Positions 41,500 to 50,011 of a DNA stretch of 64,000 bases are shown piece after piece (the first letter of the stretch is position 1; each line of letters begins with the position of its first letter). A program made the position numbers and the translations under genes. The notes beneath the pieces are model-generated. The model was not told the origin of the DNA. It did not search any database and saw nothing but the letters and a program-made list of their open reading frames with translations. Origin of the DNA: an uncultured Treponema sp. Its GTDB lineage: Bacteria; Spirochaetota; Spirochaetia; Treponematales; Treponemataceae. The stretch covers positions 1 through 64,000 of the forward strand of contig CALBXN010000010.1 in NCBI GenBank assembly GCA_937890485.1, given 5' to 3'.

Positions 41500-41813
41500 T
41501 AACTCACATAAGTTCAAAAGATTCATTAGACCGTTGGATAGGTTATAAAAAAGAGAATAATAGTAATAATGAAGAAGAATTGCAAGCTTTGTTAAGAAAG
41601 AGGTTTTTGAATTGTTTAAAAAACAGTAAAACAACTCAAAAAGCAATAAGTAAGGTTACTGGAATACCAGAAAGTGCATTATCACAATGGAAAAATCATA
41701 AATCTATCGGATTTGAGAAAGTTTATTCGTATGGCACTAGAGTGTGTCCAATTACATTAGATGCATTTTCTGCTGGTGCAATTTTGATTTATTTAGAAAA
41801 TGAAGGATTTTAA
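41496..41813 (+). CDS. HTH-like regulator (105 aa)
   Basis: The central segment TTQKAISKVTGIPESALSQWKN is a helix-turn-helix, flanked by a coiled-like N-terminal helix. ATG 41496 follows AGGAAGGG. It may be an XRE-type regulator of the downstream small genes. Confidence 0.55.
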   Translation: MITHISSKDSLDRWIGYKKENNSNNEEELQALLRKRFLNCLKNSKTTQKAISKVTGIPESALSQWKNHKSIGFEKVYSYGTRVCPITLDAFSAGAILIYLENEGF

Positions 41814-41831
41814 TAAAAAGGAGAAGTATAT

Positions 41832-42089
41832 ATGACAGAGAAAGAAATTAAAGTATTTGATGAGTTAAGAGAAATTGCAAACGAGAAGTATCATGGTGAA
41901 TTTACTATTGTAGGTAGCGATGTTCCGAATGGTTATGGTTGTTGTTTTGGTATATGTCCATTACCAACTTGGGATGAAAACGCATTAGCAAGAGGAAATA
42001 CATTAGAAGAAGCCATTAGAAAATGTATTGATACTGAGTTTGTAAATAAGTTAGGCATCGAAAATGTAACAGTAAAAGATAGAAGATAA
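41832..42089 (+). CDS. Hypothetical protein (85 aa)
   Basis: AAGGAGAAGTATAT precedes the ATG. GYGCCFGICPLP is a distinctive cysteine cluster. Unknown. Confidence 0.55.
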   Translation: MTEKEIKVFDELREIANEKYHGEFTIVGSDVPNGYGCCFGICPLPTWDENALARGNTLEEAIRKCIDTEFVNKLGIENVTVKDRR

Positions 42090-42224
42090 AAGTATTCCGA
42101 AATTCCTTTGCAGGATATTGGATAGAGGTATTTCTGATGCCTTGTATACTCTGAAAAGACTATACGGAAGGAGAAAATTTCTCCACAGAACTGGGGTTTT
42201 ATCGAGAAAATGGAGGTGATATTT

Positions 42225-42494
42225 ATTAAAAAGAAATTGATTGTAGGAGTTTTATCATTTTCAATAATTATCGGGTTATCTGCCTGTGGTGTAGTAAAAG
42301 AAAAGCCACAACAGAATGAACGACAATTACAATGCGAGCATGAATGGGTAGAACTTGGTTGGAATGCTGAATGGTGCTCAAATGGAGATGGTGTATCGTA
42401 TGATATTTATTGTCCAAAATGTCAATGGGAAAGTAGAGTGACCTATACAGATTGGAAGAGAATGCAAGCAGACATGGAGTATAAAAAGGAGTAA
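42225..42494 (+). CDS. Small lipoprotein, ATT start (89 aa)
   Basis: KKKLIVGVLSFSIIIGLSAC is a complete lipoprotein signal with the lipobox LSAC, and it only reads as a signal peptide if translation begins at ATT 42225, eight bases behind GGAGG (42212-42216). An ATG at 42210 is in frame but starts before the SD. The mature part has a CEHEWVELGW...CPKC zinc-like pattern. A surface lipoprotein encoded by a phage often causes superinfection immunity. Confidence 0.65.
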   Translation: MKKKLIVGVLSFSIIIGLSACGVVKEKPQQNERQLQCEHEWVELGWNAEWCSNGDGVSYDIYCPKCQWESRVTYTDWKRMQADMEYKKE

Positions 42495-42496
42495 TA

Positions 42497-42928
42497 ATGA
42501 GAGCAGAAGATACATTACAATACATGGCTGATTTTACTCCATTGGTATGTCCTACTAGAAAACATTGTTTAGATTTTTTGTTCTGTGTTCTTGGTAGTGG
42601 ATTCAGATGGATAAACGGAGAACTAGTAGATGTACATGACAAGTATGTTGAAAGATATTCACTAAACAAGCCAATAGAGAAAGCAGAATTTGAAAATGAG
42701 AAAAACTGGTATGAAATGCATGAATGCTATAAAGAATTTTACGAAGACAGACCAAATAAGATACCTATGCAATACAGATTTGATTGGTATGTTGATGAAC
42801 CAGAAAATTGTGTATGTGAAGGAAGTAATTTTTATAATATTCCTGATGATATTAAACCAGATTGGAAAGAATTACTTGAAGAATGTAAGCAGATGTTAAG
42901 AGCAGATGGAGTTAGATTTCATGAGTAA
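42497..42928 (+). CDS. Hypothetical protein (143 aa)
   Basis: AAAAAGGAGTAATA precedes the ATG. A Cys/Trp/Tyr-rich alpha/beta protein. It overlaps the next gene by 8 bases. Confidence 0.55.
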   Translation: MRAEDTLQYMADFTPLVCPTRKHCLDFLFCVLGSGFRWINGELVDVHDKYVERYSLNKPIEKAEFENEKNWYEMHECYKEFYEDRPNKIPMQYRFDWYVDEPENCVCEGSNFYNIPDDIKPDWKELLEECKQMLRADGVRFHE

Positions 42929-43244
42929 TTATATACCAAACATAGAAGATATTTATAAAGATAGAACACTTTATGTTAAAGACATGGAAACATATTTAGA
43001 AAAGTTAAAGAAAGAAAAGGAGAATAAAACTATGAGCAACACAGCAAATTTAGGAAAGAGTTTAACAGAAACATTAAAAGAAGGGATGAAAAATTTCGCT
43101 GATTGGGCAAATGCAATGACCACATTATTAAATAGTGGCGATGAGTTAAATAACAATATTGAAACAATCAAGGAATTTGATTCCGCATTAACAGATTTAA
43201 AGAAGGTTAGTGAAGAAACAGTAAAAGCTGCAACAGAAAAATAG
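42921..43244 (+). CDS. Two-part helical protein with internal start (107 aa)
   Basis: From ATG 42921 the first 37 residues form a helix rich in Lys and Glu. At 43032 an in-frame ATG has a much better SD (AAAAGGAGAATAAAACT). The second part (70 residues) is an amphipathic helical protein (KSLTETLKEGMKNFADWANAM). The downstream start is probably the main one. Confidence 0.5.
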   Translation: MSNYIPNIEDIYKDRTLYVKDMETYLEKLKKEKENKTMSNTANLGKSLTETLKEGMKNFADWANAMTTLLNSGDELNNNIETIKEFDSALTDLKKVSEETVKAATEK

Positions 43245-43257
43245 AAGCATATAATAA

Positions 43258-43312
43258 GAGAACTTGTTGTCTCTATATAGTTGGCGATTATATTTGCGAA
43301 CAACAAGTTCTC
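43258..43312 (+). terminator. 13-bp hairpin without T run
   Basis: GAGAACTTGTTGT (43258-43270) pairs with ACAACAAGTTCTC (43300-43312) around a 29-base loop. The loop carries a GTTGGCGA also seen in the 18.25-kb hairpin loop (GTTTGGCGA). It lies before the second GIY-YIG gene, so it may be an operon boundary or mRNA stabiliser. Confidence 0.55.
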
Positions 43313-43412
43313 AACTTACAAAATGGAATAATCCAGATTGTTATTCTGATTATAACAATTCTAAATGACTTATTCAAGTCAGATTATCCGTTAAAAAGAG
43401 AATATAAGAAAA

Positions 43413-43521
43413 GGAGGCGTGAAGTGTCATGACTGAAAAATTGCAATGCTTCCTTAAATTACAAAAATGGCATATGTATACAGATATAAAGATATGTGGA
43501 CTAACGAAATCCACTATGTAG
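43413..43521 (+). promoter_or_regulatory. Leader with sequestered SD and 30-codon leader ORF
   Basis: GGAGGC (43413-43418) can pair with GCTTCC (43448-43453), hiding the SD. The SD serves ATG 43429, a 30-codon frame that overlaps the GIY-YIG start at 43467. ATTGCAAT lies in the loop, as in the leader before the Mom-like gene at 18.5 kb. Confidence 0.5.
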
Positions 43522-44210
43522 GAATTGTGTGGTCTAAAACAAGAAGATTGGATACCAGAATTTCAGAACATTATAAGAATGACGAGTGGTGTACTAATGG
43601 TTGTTACATTGTTGAAGTGTTAGACGTTCCTGTTGATACACGTATAGACGCAGAGTATTATGAAGCTCATTACATATCACTATATGATACAGGAAAATTT
43701 TACAATAAGTCAAAAACCAATTTGGGTGTAAGTAGCCTTATTCCTAATAATGAGGACAAATGGAAATATTATGGAATTTCTTTCCCTATGGAGAAAGAAA
43801 ATAAGAAGAAATATGACAGATTGTATAAAGAAATTGAAAATAAGAGTCAATTAGATGTATTTGATTATTTCTATATTTCAATAGATTCAGAAGATGGATA
43901 TGATGCTTCTATTTACAAAACAAGGAAAAGAGAAGATTCTTGGGATAAAGTATATAAAAAGTTCAAATCAGAAATCTCAGAAGAATATGGCTGTTTCGGT
44001 GTTGAGCCATTAGAAACAATAACAGATTTAGCATTCAAAATTTTCATCGGTGGTATATCAATTGATGAAATCGAAGAAGACGAAATTAGATATTGCGACC
44101 CGTTTGGTGACAAATTACTTTCTTGTTGTATTCAATCTTTAAAAGAAAAAGAAGCAGAAATAAAGAGTGGAATTAGATACATATCTGTTGAGGAGGCATT
44201 CGCAATATAA
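43467..44210 (+). CDS. GIY-YIG nuclease-like protein 2 (247 aa)
   Basis: The domain shows AYVYRYKD, YVGIVWSKTRRLDTRISEH, DAEYYEAHYI and FYNKSKTNLG, the same order as protein 1. The C-terminal half is acidic and helical and unrelated to protein 1. Its ATG has no near SD; translation probably couples to the overlapping leader ORF or opens the leader hairpin. It is likely a second solitary homing-type nuclease. Confidence 0.75.
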   Translation: MAYVYRYKDMWTNEIHYVGIVWSKTRRLDTRISEHYKNDEWCTNGCYIVEVLDVPVDTRIDAEYYEAHYISLYDTGKFYNKSKTNLGVSSLIPNNEDKWKYYGISFPMEKENKKKYDRLYKEIENKSQLDVFDYFYISIDSEDGYDASIYKTRKREDSWDKVYKKFKSEISEEYGCFGVEPLETITDLAFKIFIGGISIDEIEEDEIRYCDPFGDKLLSCCIQSLKEKEAEIKSGIRYISVEEAFAI

Positions 44211-44272
44211 TACATAGCTAAAACAGCAATAGAATTTCGGATTTAAGGTGGTTAAGAAAGGAGAAGATATAA

Positions 44273-44815
44273 ATGCATTTGCAAATTGGTTATCCATGTT
44301 TGACTGATGTTAAGCAAAATAAAACAGAAAGAGCATCATTTATTGACATATATGATAAAACACCAGAAATGTTTATGGAAGAATATGAACCTGAATACGA
44401 ATGTGATTTAAAAGGTAAATATGTGTTATCGGTAGAGAATAGATGTAATGAACAGGCAAAGAATGATTTTTCATGGAAGTATTTATTCGATGTATTAGGA
44501 ATTTATACACCAAGAGTAAATCAGAAAGCAAAACTTTCATATCATGGACATATTTCTTTCGTAACTATCACTGATGAAAAAGATGAAGTGATTACAATTC
44601 TTGAAAAAGATGATGAATGTTACCCGCAATCTTTTGATGATTGGTATGAAGAAAATATGGAGCATACATGGAAGTATTCAGAAAGGTATGGTGAGATACC
44701 TACAAAAGATGATGTGGTTGAGTTGATAAAACTAATCATTAGAGGCTCTTATCAAAATCCAGACCTTGAATTAGATATTAAAGGAGAAGATATTATTGTA
44801 ATTCAAGGATTGTAA
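44273..44815 (+). CDS. Hypothetical protein (180 aa)
   Basis: AAAGGAGAAGATATAA precedes the ATG. It is acidic and alpha/beta, and no family is recognised. It lies upstream of the LemA cluster, separated by a 60-base spacer with the recurrent TTTTATTGACAAA element. Confidence 0.55.
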   Translation: MHLQIGYPCLTDVKQNKTERASFIDIYDKTPEMFMEEYEPEYECDLKGKYVLSVENRCNEQAKNDFSWKYLFDVLGIYTPRVNQKAKLSYHGHISFVTITDEKDEVITILEKDDECYPQSFDDWYEENMEHTWKYSERYGEIPTKDDVVELIKLIIRGSYQNPDLELDIKGEDIIVIQGL

Positions 44816-44877
44816 TTGAGAATTAGAACATTGATTTTATTGACAAAAATAACAATAGAAAAGGAGAAAAGATTATT

Positions 44878-45420
44878 ATGAACAAATGGAAGTTACCGTT
44901 AATTATTGGAGCAGGTGTTATTGCAGTTATTTTACTTTGTGTATTTGGAGTGCAGAGTTCTCAGAACAAGGCAATCGCCTTAGAGGAGCAGGTTAATACT
45001 GCACAGTCAGATATTAAGGTTCAGGAAAAGAGAAGAGTAGATTTAGTATATAACCTTGCAGATTGTGTAAAACAGTATGACAAGCATGAAGCTGATACAT
45101 TAACTGCCATTGCAGAAGGTCGTGGTTCTACAGGAGATATTGAGAATGTCACAACAGCAATTACGGCAGTATCAGAAGCATATCCAGAATTGAAGTCAAA
45201 TGAGAACTACAAACAGCTTATGAATGAATTGGCTATGACAGAGAACTTAATTGCAGAATATCGTAGCAATTACAATAAGCAAATTAAAGAATACAACAGA
45301 TATGTTCGTAAGTTTCCTGCAAGAATGTTCTTAGACTGGCTTGGATATGAGGTTATGGATTATCAGTATCTTAGTTATGATGCGCCTGAGACAGCACCTC
45401 AGAATTTGTTTGGAGAATAA
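44878..45420 (+). CDS. lemA: LemA-family membrane protein (180 aa)
   Basis: One N-terminal membrane segment (about 6-24, PLIIGAGVIAVILLCVFGV), then the LemA four-helix pattern: QVNTAQSDIKVQEKRRVDLVYNLADCVK, AYPELKSNENY, ENLIAEYRSNYN, and YVRKFPA. LemA is widespread in bacteria with a poorly known envelope role. Phage copies are unusual. It heads a three-gene membrane cluster with adjacent genes 3 and 23 bases apart. Confidence 0.85.
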   Translation: MNKWKLPLIIGAGVIAVILLCVFGVQSSQNKAIALEEQVNTAQSDIKVQEKRRVDLVYNLADCVKQYDKHEADTLTAIAEGRGSTGDIENVTTAITAVSEAYPELKSNENYKQLMNELAMTENLIAEYRSNYNKQIKEYNRYVRKFPARMFLDWLGYEVMDYQYLSYDAPETAPQNLFGE

Positions 45421-45423
45421 CAT

Positions 45424-46188
45424 ATGAGTAGATACAGTTATAGGAGAAAAGGATTTGACTTTGGTGATTTTGAAATTACCAAGAGAGAAATTTTAGTAAG
45501 TATTTCTATTATAGCTGTGATGATTCTAATTGGTGTTCTGATTTCTAGTAAGATTTCGGAGGCACAAATGGATAGAAATGAGATTTACAACAAAGCAGTT
45601 AAGATAGAAAGCACAGATTTGTTTCAATATGGTATGGATACTAATGTTGGTAATGCGTTTGTATATGGCGATTTAAAAGCAGTTGATACAGTTACATATC
45701 CTGAAATAGAAGGAGAATATATGTATCTAGAGAAAGTTAAAGAGAAGTATACAAAGCATACAAGAACAGTAACCAAGTATAAAACTGTAAATGGCAAAAG
45801 GAAGTCTTATACAACAACAGAAACTTATTGGACATGGGATAGAGTTGGTAGTGAAGATAAGAAATGTAATGAAGTAACATTTTGTGGAATTACATTTAAT
45901 GTTAACAAATTTGATATTCCAAGTTCTCATCATATTGACACTATTAAAGAGTCGAGCCATATCAGATATAAGTATTATGGCGTAGAAACTGAATTTACAG
46001 GAACAATCTTTACAGATTTGAGAGATAAAACAATCTCAGATAGTACCAACTTTTACAACAGTATGAATATAGAAGAAACAGTTGAATATTTAGAATCTGG
46101 TGGTGGCGAAATTATCTTTTGGATATTTTGGATTCTGCTAACTGGTGGGTGTGTATACGGTTTCTTTTATATAATAACAAATGGTTAG
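45424..46188 (+). CDS. Two-span membrane protein next to LemA (254 aa)
   Basis: It has a membrane span near each end (about 22-44 and 227-250) and a soluble region of about 180 residues between them, likely extracytoplasmic. The first 100 residues of that region hold a YKTVNGKRKSYTTTETYW basic/aromatic stretch. No family is known. It starts 3 bases after LemA, so the two may form one complex. Confidence 0.55.
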   Translation: MSRYSYRRKGFDFGDFEITKREILVSISIIAVMILIGVLISSKISEAQMDRNEIYNKAVKIESTDLFQYGMDTNVGNAFVYGDLKAVDTVTYPEIEGEYMYLEKVKEKYTKHTRTVTKYKTVNGKRKSYTTTETYWTWDRVGSEDKKCNEVTFCGITFNVNKFDIPSSHHIDTIKESSHIRYKYYGVETEFTGTIFTDLRDKTISDSTNFYNSMNIEETVEYLESGGGEIIFWIFWILLTGGCVYGFFYIITNG

Positions 46189-46211
46189 AGTAAGAAAGGA
46201 GAAGAGTAAAG

Positions 46212-46634
46212 ATGTCACTATCAGATGAAATTATTAAAGTGCTAGATGCACTAGCAGAGAAGTTTGGAATGGTTGTCGATTGGACTTCTCAGAATGTAAT
46301 TCCATACTTAGAGCAGTTGTGTGGTAAATATGTAAATTATGAAATTGCAACAAGTGTTGTATGGTTGATATTCGGAATTGGTTGTCTGATATTAGGAAGA
46401 ACTTTATTTAAGAAAATGAAATACTGTTTTGGAAAATCAGACGGAATGGACGGAGATAACGGATATTCATATGGATGTATATTTGCAGCAATAGGTTGTG
46501 GAATTTCTGTATTAGTAGGATTAATGGTAGTCATGTGTCAAGCATTTGATATTGTAACTTGTCTAACATTCCCAGAAAAGATGATTCTTGATGAATTGAA
46601 GTCAATTTACACAAGTATGAACAGTGGTTCATAA
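46212..46634 (+). CDS. Small membrane protein with two spans (140 aa)
   Basis: Two spans are clear (about 47-66 and 86-112) with a GDNGYSYG loop between them. The N-terminal 40 residues are amphipathic. Such a layout could be a holin-like or pore-associated protein, but nothing else supports lysis here. It ends the LemA cluster. Confidence 0.55.
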   Translation: MSLSDEIIKVLDALAEKFGMVVDWTSQNVIPYLEQLCGKYVNYEIATSVVWLIFGIGCLILGRTLFKKMKYCFGKSDGMDGDNGYSYGCIFAAIGCGISVLVGLMVVMCQAFDIVTCLTFPEKMILDELKSIYTSMNSGS

Positions 46635-46684
46635 GTCTTAAATTTCTTATTTCATTGACAAATTATTAAGGAGAAAAAGAGAAA

Positions 46685-46945
46685 ATGACATTAAGTAGTA
46701 CAGTAGAAATGATGTGTAGTGATGACTACAAGGAAAGATTTAGAGCAGAATATGCTCAGTTGGTAAACAGATACTATGGACTTCGCAGAATGTTAGAGAA
46801 GTGGGATAATGGAACATTAGAGTTTGAACCTACTTGTCCAAGAAGTACATATAATATGCAGACAAAGGCTATGGAAGATTACATTGCAGTTCTTGAAGCA
46901 AGAGCAGTTATGGAAGATGTCAACTTAGAGGATGTGATTATCTAA
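46685..46945 (+). CDS. crAss001_48-related small phage protein (86 aa)
   Basis: The pattern DYKERFRAEYAQLVNRYYGL, RMLEKWDNGTLEFEPTCP and DYIAVLEARAVMEDVNL matches a family of short helical phage proteins (crAss001_48-like) common in gut phages. No biochemical role is known. AAGGAGAAAAAGAG precedes the ATG. Confidence 0.7.
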   Translation: MTLSSTVEMMCSDDYKERFRAEYAQLVNRYYGLRRMLEKWDNGTLEFEPTCPRSTYNMQTKAMEDYIAVLEARAVMEDVNLEDVII

Positions 46946-47205
46946 TGAAGTTAATATTCCAAAACAGTCGTGGTGAAGAAAGAGTAATTGCAGAGCCAAC
47001 GAATAGAGAAGAAATAAGTAAAGAGATTAACAAGTTTCTCGATGACCATAATTTTAAAAGCTACTACACAAGAGTTTGGGAAGAAAATGGTCGATTGATT
47101 TATGATGTAGGTTCTCATACGGAATTCTTCATATTAGAAGGAATGACCTTTGAGGAATACACAAAGAATAACCATTCAGACAAAACGATGTTGGCGCATC
47201 GCTGA
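46945..47205 (+). CDS. Hypothetical protein (86 aa)
   Basis: Start overlaps the previous stop (TAATG), so translation is coupled. RGEERVIAEPTNREEI and DVGSHTEFFIL resemble a small beta-rich phage protein. Unknown. Confidence 0.6.
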   Translation: MKLIFQNSRGEERVIAEPTNREEISKEINKFLDDHNFKSYYTRVWEENGRLIYDVGSHTEFFILEGMTFEEYTKNNHSDKTMLAHR

Positions 47206-47447
47206 ATGGAGAAGTATTTATTAAGACAAACATAACATAAGAGAATCTTAAAAAATTCCAAGTTTTGAAAAGTAAATACGTTTGTTTGTAGGTGGCAAAA
47301 CAGCACACCTTGGGCGAGTGCGCTCTAAATTAGCTGTTTGTAGATAGATTTTACATAAAATTATCCCCAAATTCCAGTTCCGAAAGGACTGTTAATTATA
47401 AGTTACTAATTAAAAAATTTTTATATTACAAGGAGGACATTTTTAAA
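47206..47447 (+). other. Structured leader of the replication operon (242 bases)
   Basis: No gene is visible. An AACAGC/GCTGTT stem (about 47300-47342) encloses a GC-richer stretch (GGGCGAGTGCGCTC) that is unusual here, and CAGTTCC-GAAA-GGACTG makes a tetraloop hairpin at about 47373-47389. It directly precedes the SSB-like gene and may control it. Confidence 0.45.
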
Positions 47448-48329
47448 ATGGCAGAAACAAATTTAAGACAGGCAAACGCAAAGGCATTTGTACAGGGAGT
47501 AGTTAGTGAAAAGGATTTAAAGGTTGTAACAGAAGAAGGTAAGACAAAGATTACTGGTCATATCACAGTAAAGACTTCAGATGTCAACTTCGTTAAGTTC
47601 AATGTCAATGTTAATGAAAAGACAAATGCAGGTACAGACAACAAGACTTATGCAGGTATTCAGACTGTAATGAATGAGTACAAGTCTATTGCAGAAGTTG
47701 GAGAGGAAGAAGCTACAAGAGTTAAGGTAAGTGGCGATATCAGTCCTTTTACTGGTAAGAATGGTGAGAAGATTGTTTCTTACAAGAGCAATTTCTTTAA
47801 CAGATTAAAGGCTGATGAAGAGTTAGAACCAAAGGCTGAGTTCTCAATTGAGTTATTTATTTCTGGTATCAATCCTGAACTTGATACAGAAGGTGTAGAA
47901 ACTGGTAGAACAATCGTTAGCGGTTGGATGCCTACATATAACGGAATTGAGCCTATTGATTTAGTGGCAGAGGGTGAAGTTGCACAGGCTATTGATTCTG
48001 GCTTTGAAATTGGACAGACTGTAGAGTTCTACGGAGAAGTAATCAATAACAGAATCGAAACTGTTACTGAAATTCCTGTAAAGATTGGTAAGCCAAGAAA
48101 GAAAGTATCAGTAGAAATTAAGAATGACCTTGTTATTACTGGTGCATCTGAGGCTTATGAAGAGGGCATTACACCAGAACTTCCTTATGAAGCTGATACT
48201 ATTCAGGCAGCTATTCAGGAAAGAGCAAACAGACTTGAAGAAGCAAAGGCGAAGGCTCAGAGTGGTGCAAAAGCTAGTGGTAACGCAAAGCCAAGTGGGG
48301 CAGCACATGGTAGAAGTTTAGGCTTCTAA
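47448..48329 (+). CDS. Single-strand-binding-like protein (293 aa)
   Basis: Beta-rich segments (AKAFVQGVVSEKDLKVV, KITGHITVKTSDVNFVKF) and its place at the head of the replication-recombination operon suggest an OB-fold SSB-like phage protein. The C-terminal 50 residues are flexible and Ala/Ser/Gly-rich, ending GRSLGF without the acidic tail of classical SSB. Confidence in the role is moderate. AAGGAGGACATTTTTAAA precedes the ATG. Confidence 0.55.
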   Translation: MAETNLRQANAKAFVQGVVSEKDLKVVTEEGKTKITGHITVKTSDVNFVKFNVNVNEKTNAGTDNKTYAGIQTVMNEYKSIAEVGEEEATRVKVSGDISPFTGKNGEKIVSYKSNFFNRLKADEELEPKAEFSIELFISGINPELDTEGVETGRTIVSGWMPTYNGIEPIDLVAEGEVAQAIDSGFEIGQTVEFYGEVINNRIETVTEIPVKIGKPRKKVSVEIKNDLVITGASEAYEEGITPELPYEADTIQAAIQERANRLEEAKAKAQSGAKASGNAKPSGAAHGRSLGF

Positions 48330-48419
48330 GACAACTGAATAATCGGTGTGAATGAAATAGTTTGAAAATATACACCATTCATTTTTAAGAAAAATACATA
48401 AATTGGAGGAAACGAATTA

Positions 48420-49406
48420 ATGGAATTAGATATTTTTAATCCACAGGTCAGTACAGTAGCAAAAGGTTTAGAAGGAAAAGTTATTTTAGTTTACGGTGGT
48501 AACAACTTAGGTAAGACAAAACAGGCAACACGTATGAAGAAGCCTTTTTATCTTCCTTTTGAAGCAGGTTTGAATGCAATCCCTGGTATTCCATTCTGTC
48601 CTATTACTAAGTGGTCTGACTTCATCAAGATTAACAAGCAGTTAACTGACCCTGCAACAGTAGAAAAGGCGAGAGAAATGTATTCAACAATTATCTTTGA
48701 TGAGATTGAAGCGGCTGCTAACTACTGTCAGGAATTTATTTGTCAGAAGTATAAAGCACCTTCTATTGGTGAGGGTAATGGTGGATATGGACTTTGGAAA
48801 GAGTACGAAACAGAGTTCTGGAAGCAGATTAACAAGTTAGTTGGTGCTGGATATTGTTGCTATTTCATCGCACATGCACAGGAAAAAGAAGGTTTTATTT
48901 CACCAAAGGCAGATAAGAGAGCATTGTCACCTATCATTAATAACACTGACTTATGTGTATATGTTCGCTCTAATGGCGTTGATAAGGATGGCAAGGTTGT
49001 AAAATCTTCTGGCTATTTAGCACAGACAGACGAATTCTTTGCTCGTTCTCGTTTTGATTATCTTCCTACAACTTACATTGAAGAGTTCACAGCAGAAGCT
49101 CTTGAAGATGTAATTGTTAAGGCTATTGAAATTCAGGAAAGAGAAGAAGGAATTACAGCCGTTACTTTTGCAGAACAGAAAGCACAGAGAACAGTAGCGG
49201 TTAAGAGTTATGACAACTTAATGGATGAGTTACAGAAGCTAGGTGAAAAGATGGCTGATAATGGTTATCTTGAAGATTTGCAGTCAATTGTGGCTAATCA
49301 GTTAGGAGAAGGCAAAAAGGCAAGTGACCTGAAGAAAGGTCAGGAACAGCTCATTGAAGCTATTATTTATGATATTGAGAGTTTCATTGAGGAAAATAAC
49401 TTATAA
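48420..49406 (+). CDS. Sak4-like RecA-fold ATPase (328 aa)
   Basis: Walker A GGNNLGKT (26-33), Walker B TIIFDE (90-95) and a following HAQE segment match the AAA_24/Sak4 group of phage recombination ATPases. Sak4 works with SSB in annealing-based recombination. The C-terminal 100 residues are helical. It follows the SSB-like gene. Confidence 0.8.
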   Translation: MELDIFNPQVSTVAKGLEGKVILVYGGNNLGKTKQATRMKKPFYLPFEAGLNAIPGIPFCPITKWSDFIKINKQLTDPATVEKAREMYSTIIFDEIEAAANYCQEFICQKYKAPSIGEGNGGYGLWKEYETEFWKQINKLVGAGYCCYFIAHAQEKEGFISPKADKRALSPIINNTDLCVYVRSNGVDKDGKVVKSSGYLAQTDEFFARSRFDYLPTTYIEEFTAEALEDVIVKAIEIQEREEGITAVTFAEQKAQRTVAVKSYDNLMDELQKLGEKMADNGYLEDLQSIVANQLGEGKKASDLKKGQEQLIEAIIYDIESFIEENNL

Positions 49407-49420
49407 GAGGTTAATTGTAA

Positions 49421-50011
49421 ATGGCTCGACAGAAAAAATGCGTAATATGCAATGAGCTAATTGTAGATGAGGAGGGCGTTCCTTACAAGGGACGCTTTGC
49501 CCATCAAAAATGTTTTAACAATGCAATCAAGACATTGCAACAAGATAAAAGTAAACAGATAGACAAAGTTGCTGAGAAGAAAAAAGTTGGTAGAAAAGCA
49601 AGACCAAAAGCTGAATTAAAAGAAGCACTGTCGGAAGAAGAATATGAAAAGAAGCAACAATATTATAAGTATTTAAGACAAATTATTGGAAATGATGAAT
49701 TGAGTGTTAAAACATATGCACTTACAGAAGATTATATTAGGCGTTATGAGTTTACATACGAAACCATGCAACAAACATTGGTTTACTTACACGAAATCAT
49801 AGAAAAAGATTTAGTAGGTGATGTTGTTGGTTTGATTCCATATTACTACAGTGAAGCGATGCAATACTATGACGCTATTAGCAAAGTGGTGGAACTTAAT
49901 GAGGGTATAGACATTTCACAAATGTATAAAGAAAAGACCATTATAGTCCAACCAAAAAGGAGAAGAATAAAACAGATTGATATTGAGTCAATTGGAAAAG
50001 AGGTGGATTGA
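49421..50011 (+). CDS. Zinc-finger protein next to DnaB (196 aa)
   Basis: CVICNEL and a following HQKC at residues 7-30 form an N-terminal zinc site, then a basic linker and a helical domain (about 75-165). Position directly before DnaB, overlapping its start by one base, suggests a helicase loader or primosome part. That is inference. Confidence 0.6.
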   Translation: MARQKKCVICNELIVDEEGVPYKGRFAHQKCFNNAIKTLQQDKSKQIDKVAEKKKVGRKARPKAELKEALSEEEYEKKQQYYKYLRQIIGNDELSVKTYALTEDYIRRYEFTYETMQQTLVYLHEIIEKDLVGDVVGLIPYYYSEAMQYYDAISKVVELNEGIDISQMYKEKTIIVQPKRRRIKQIDIESIGKEVD

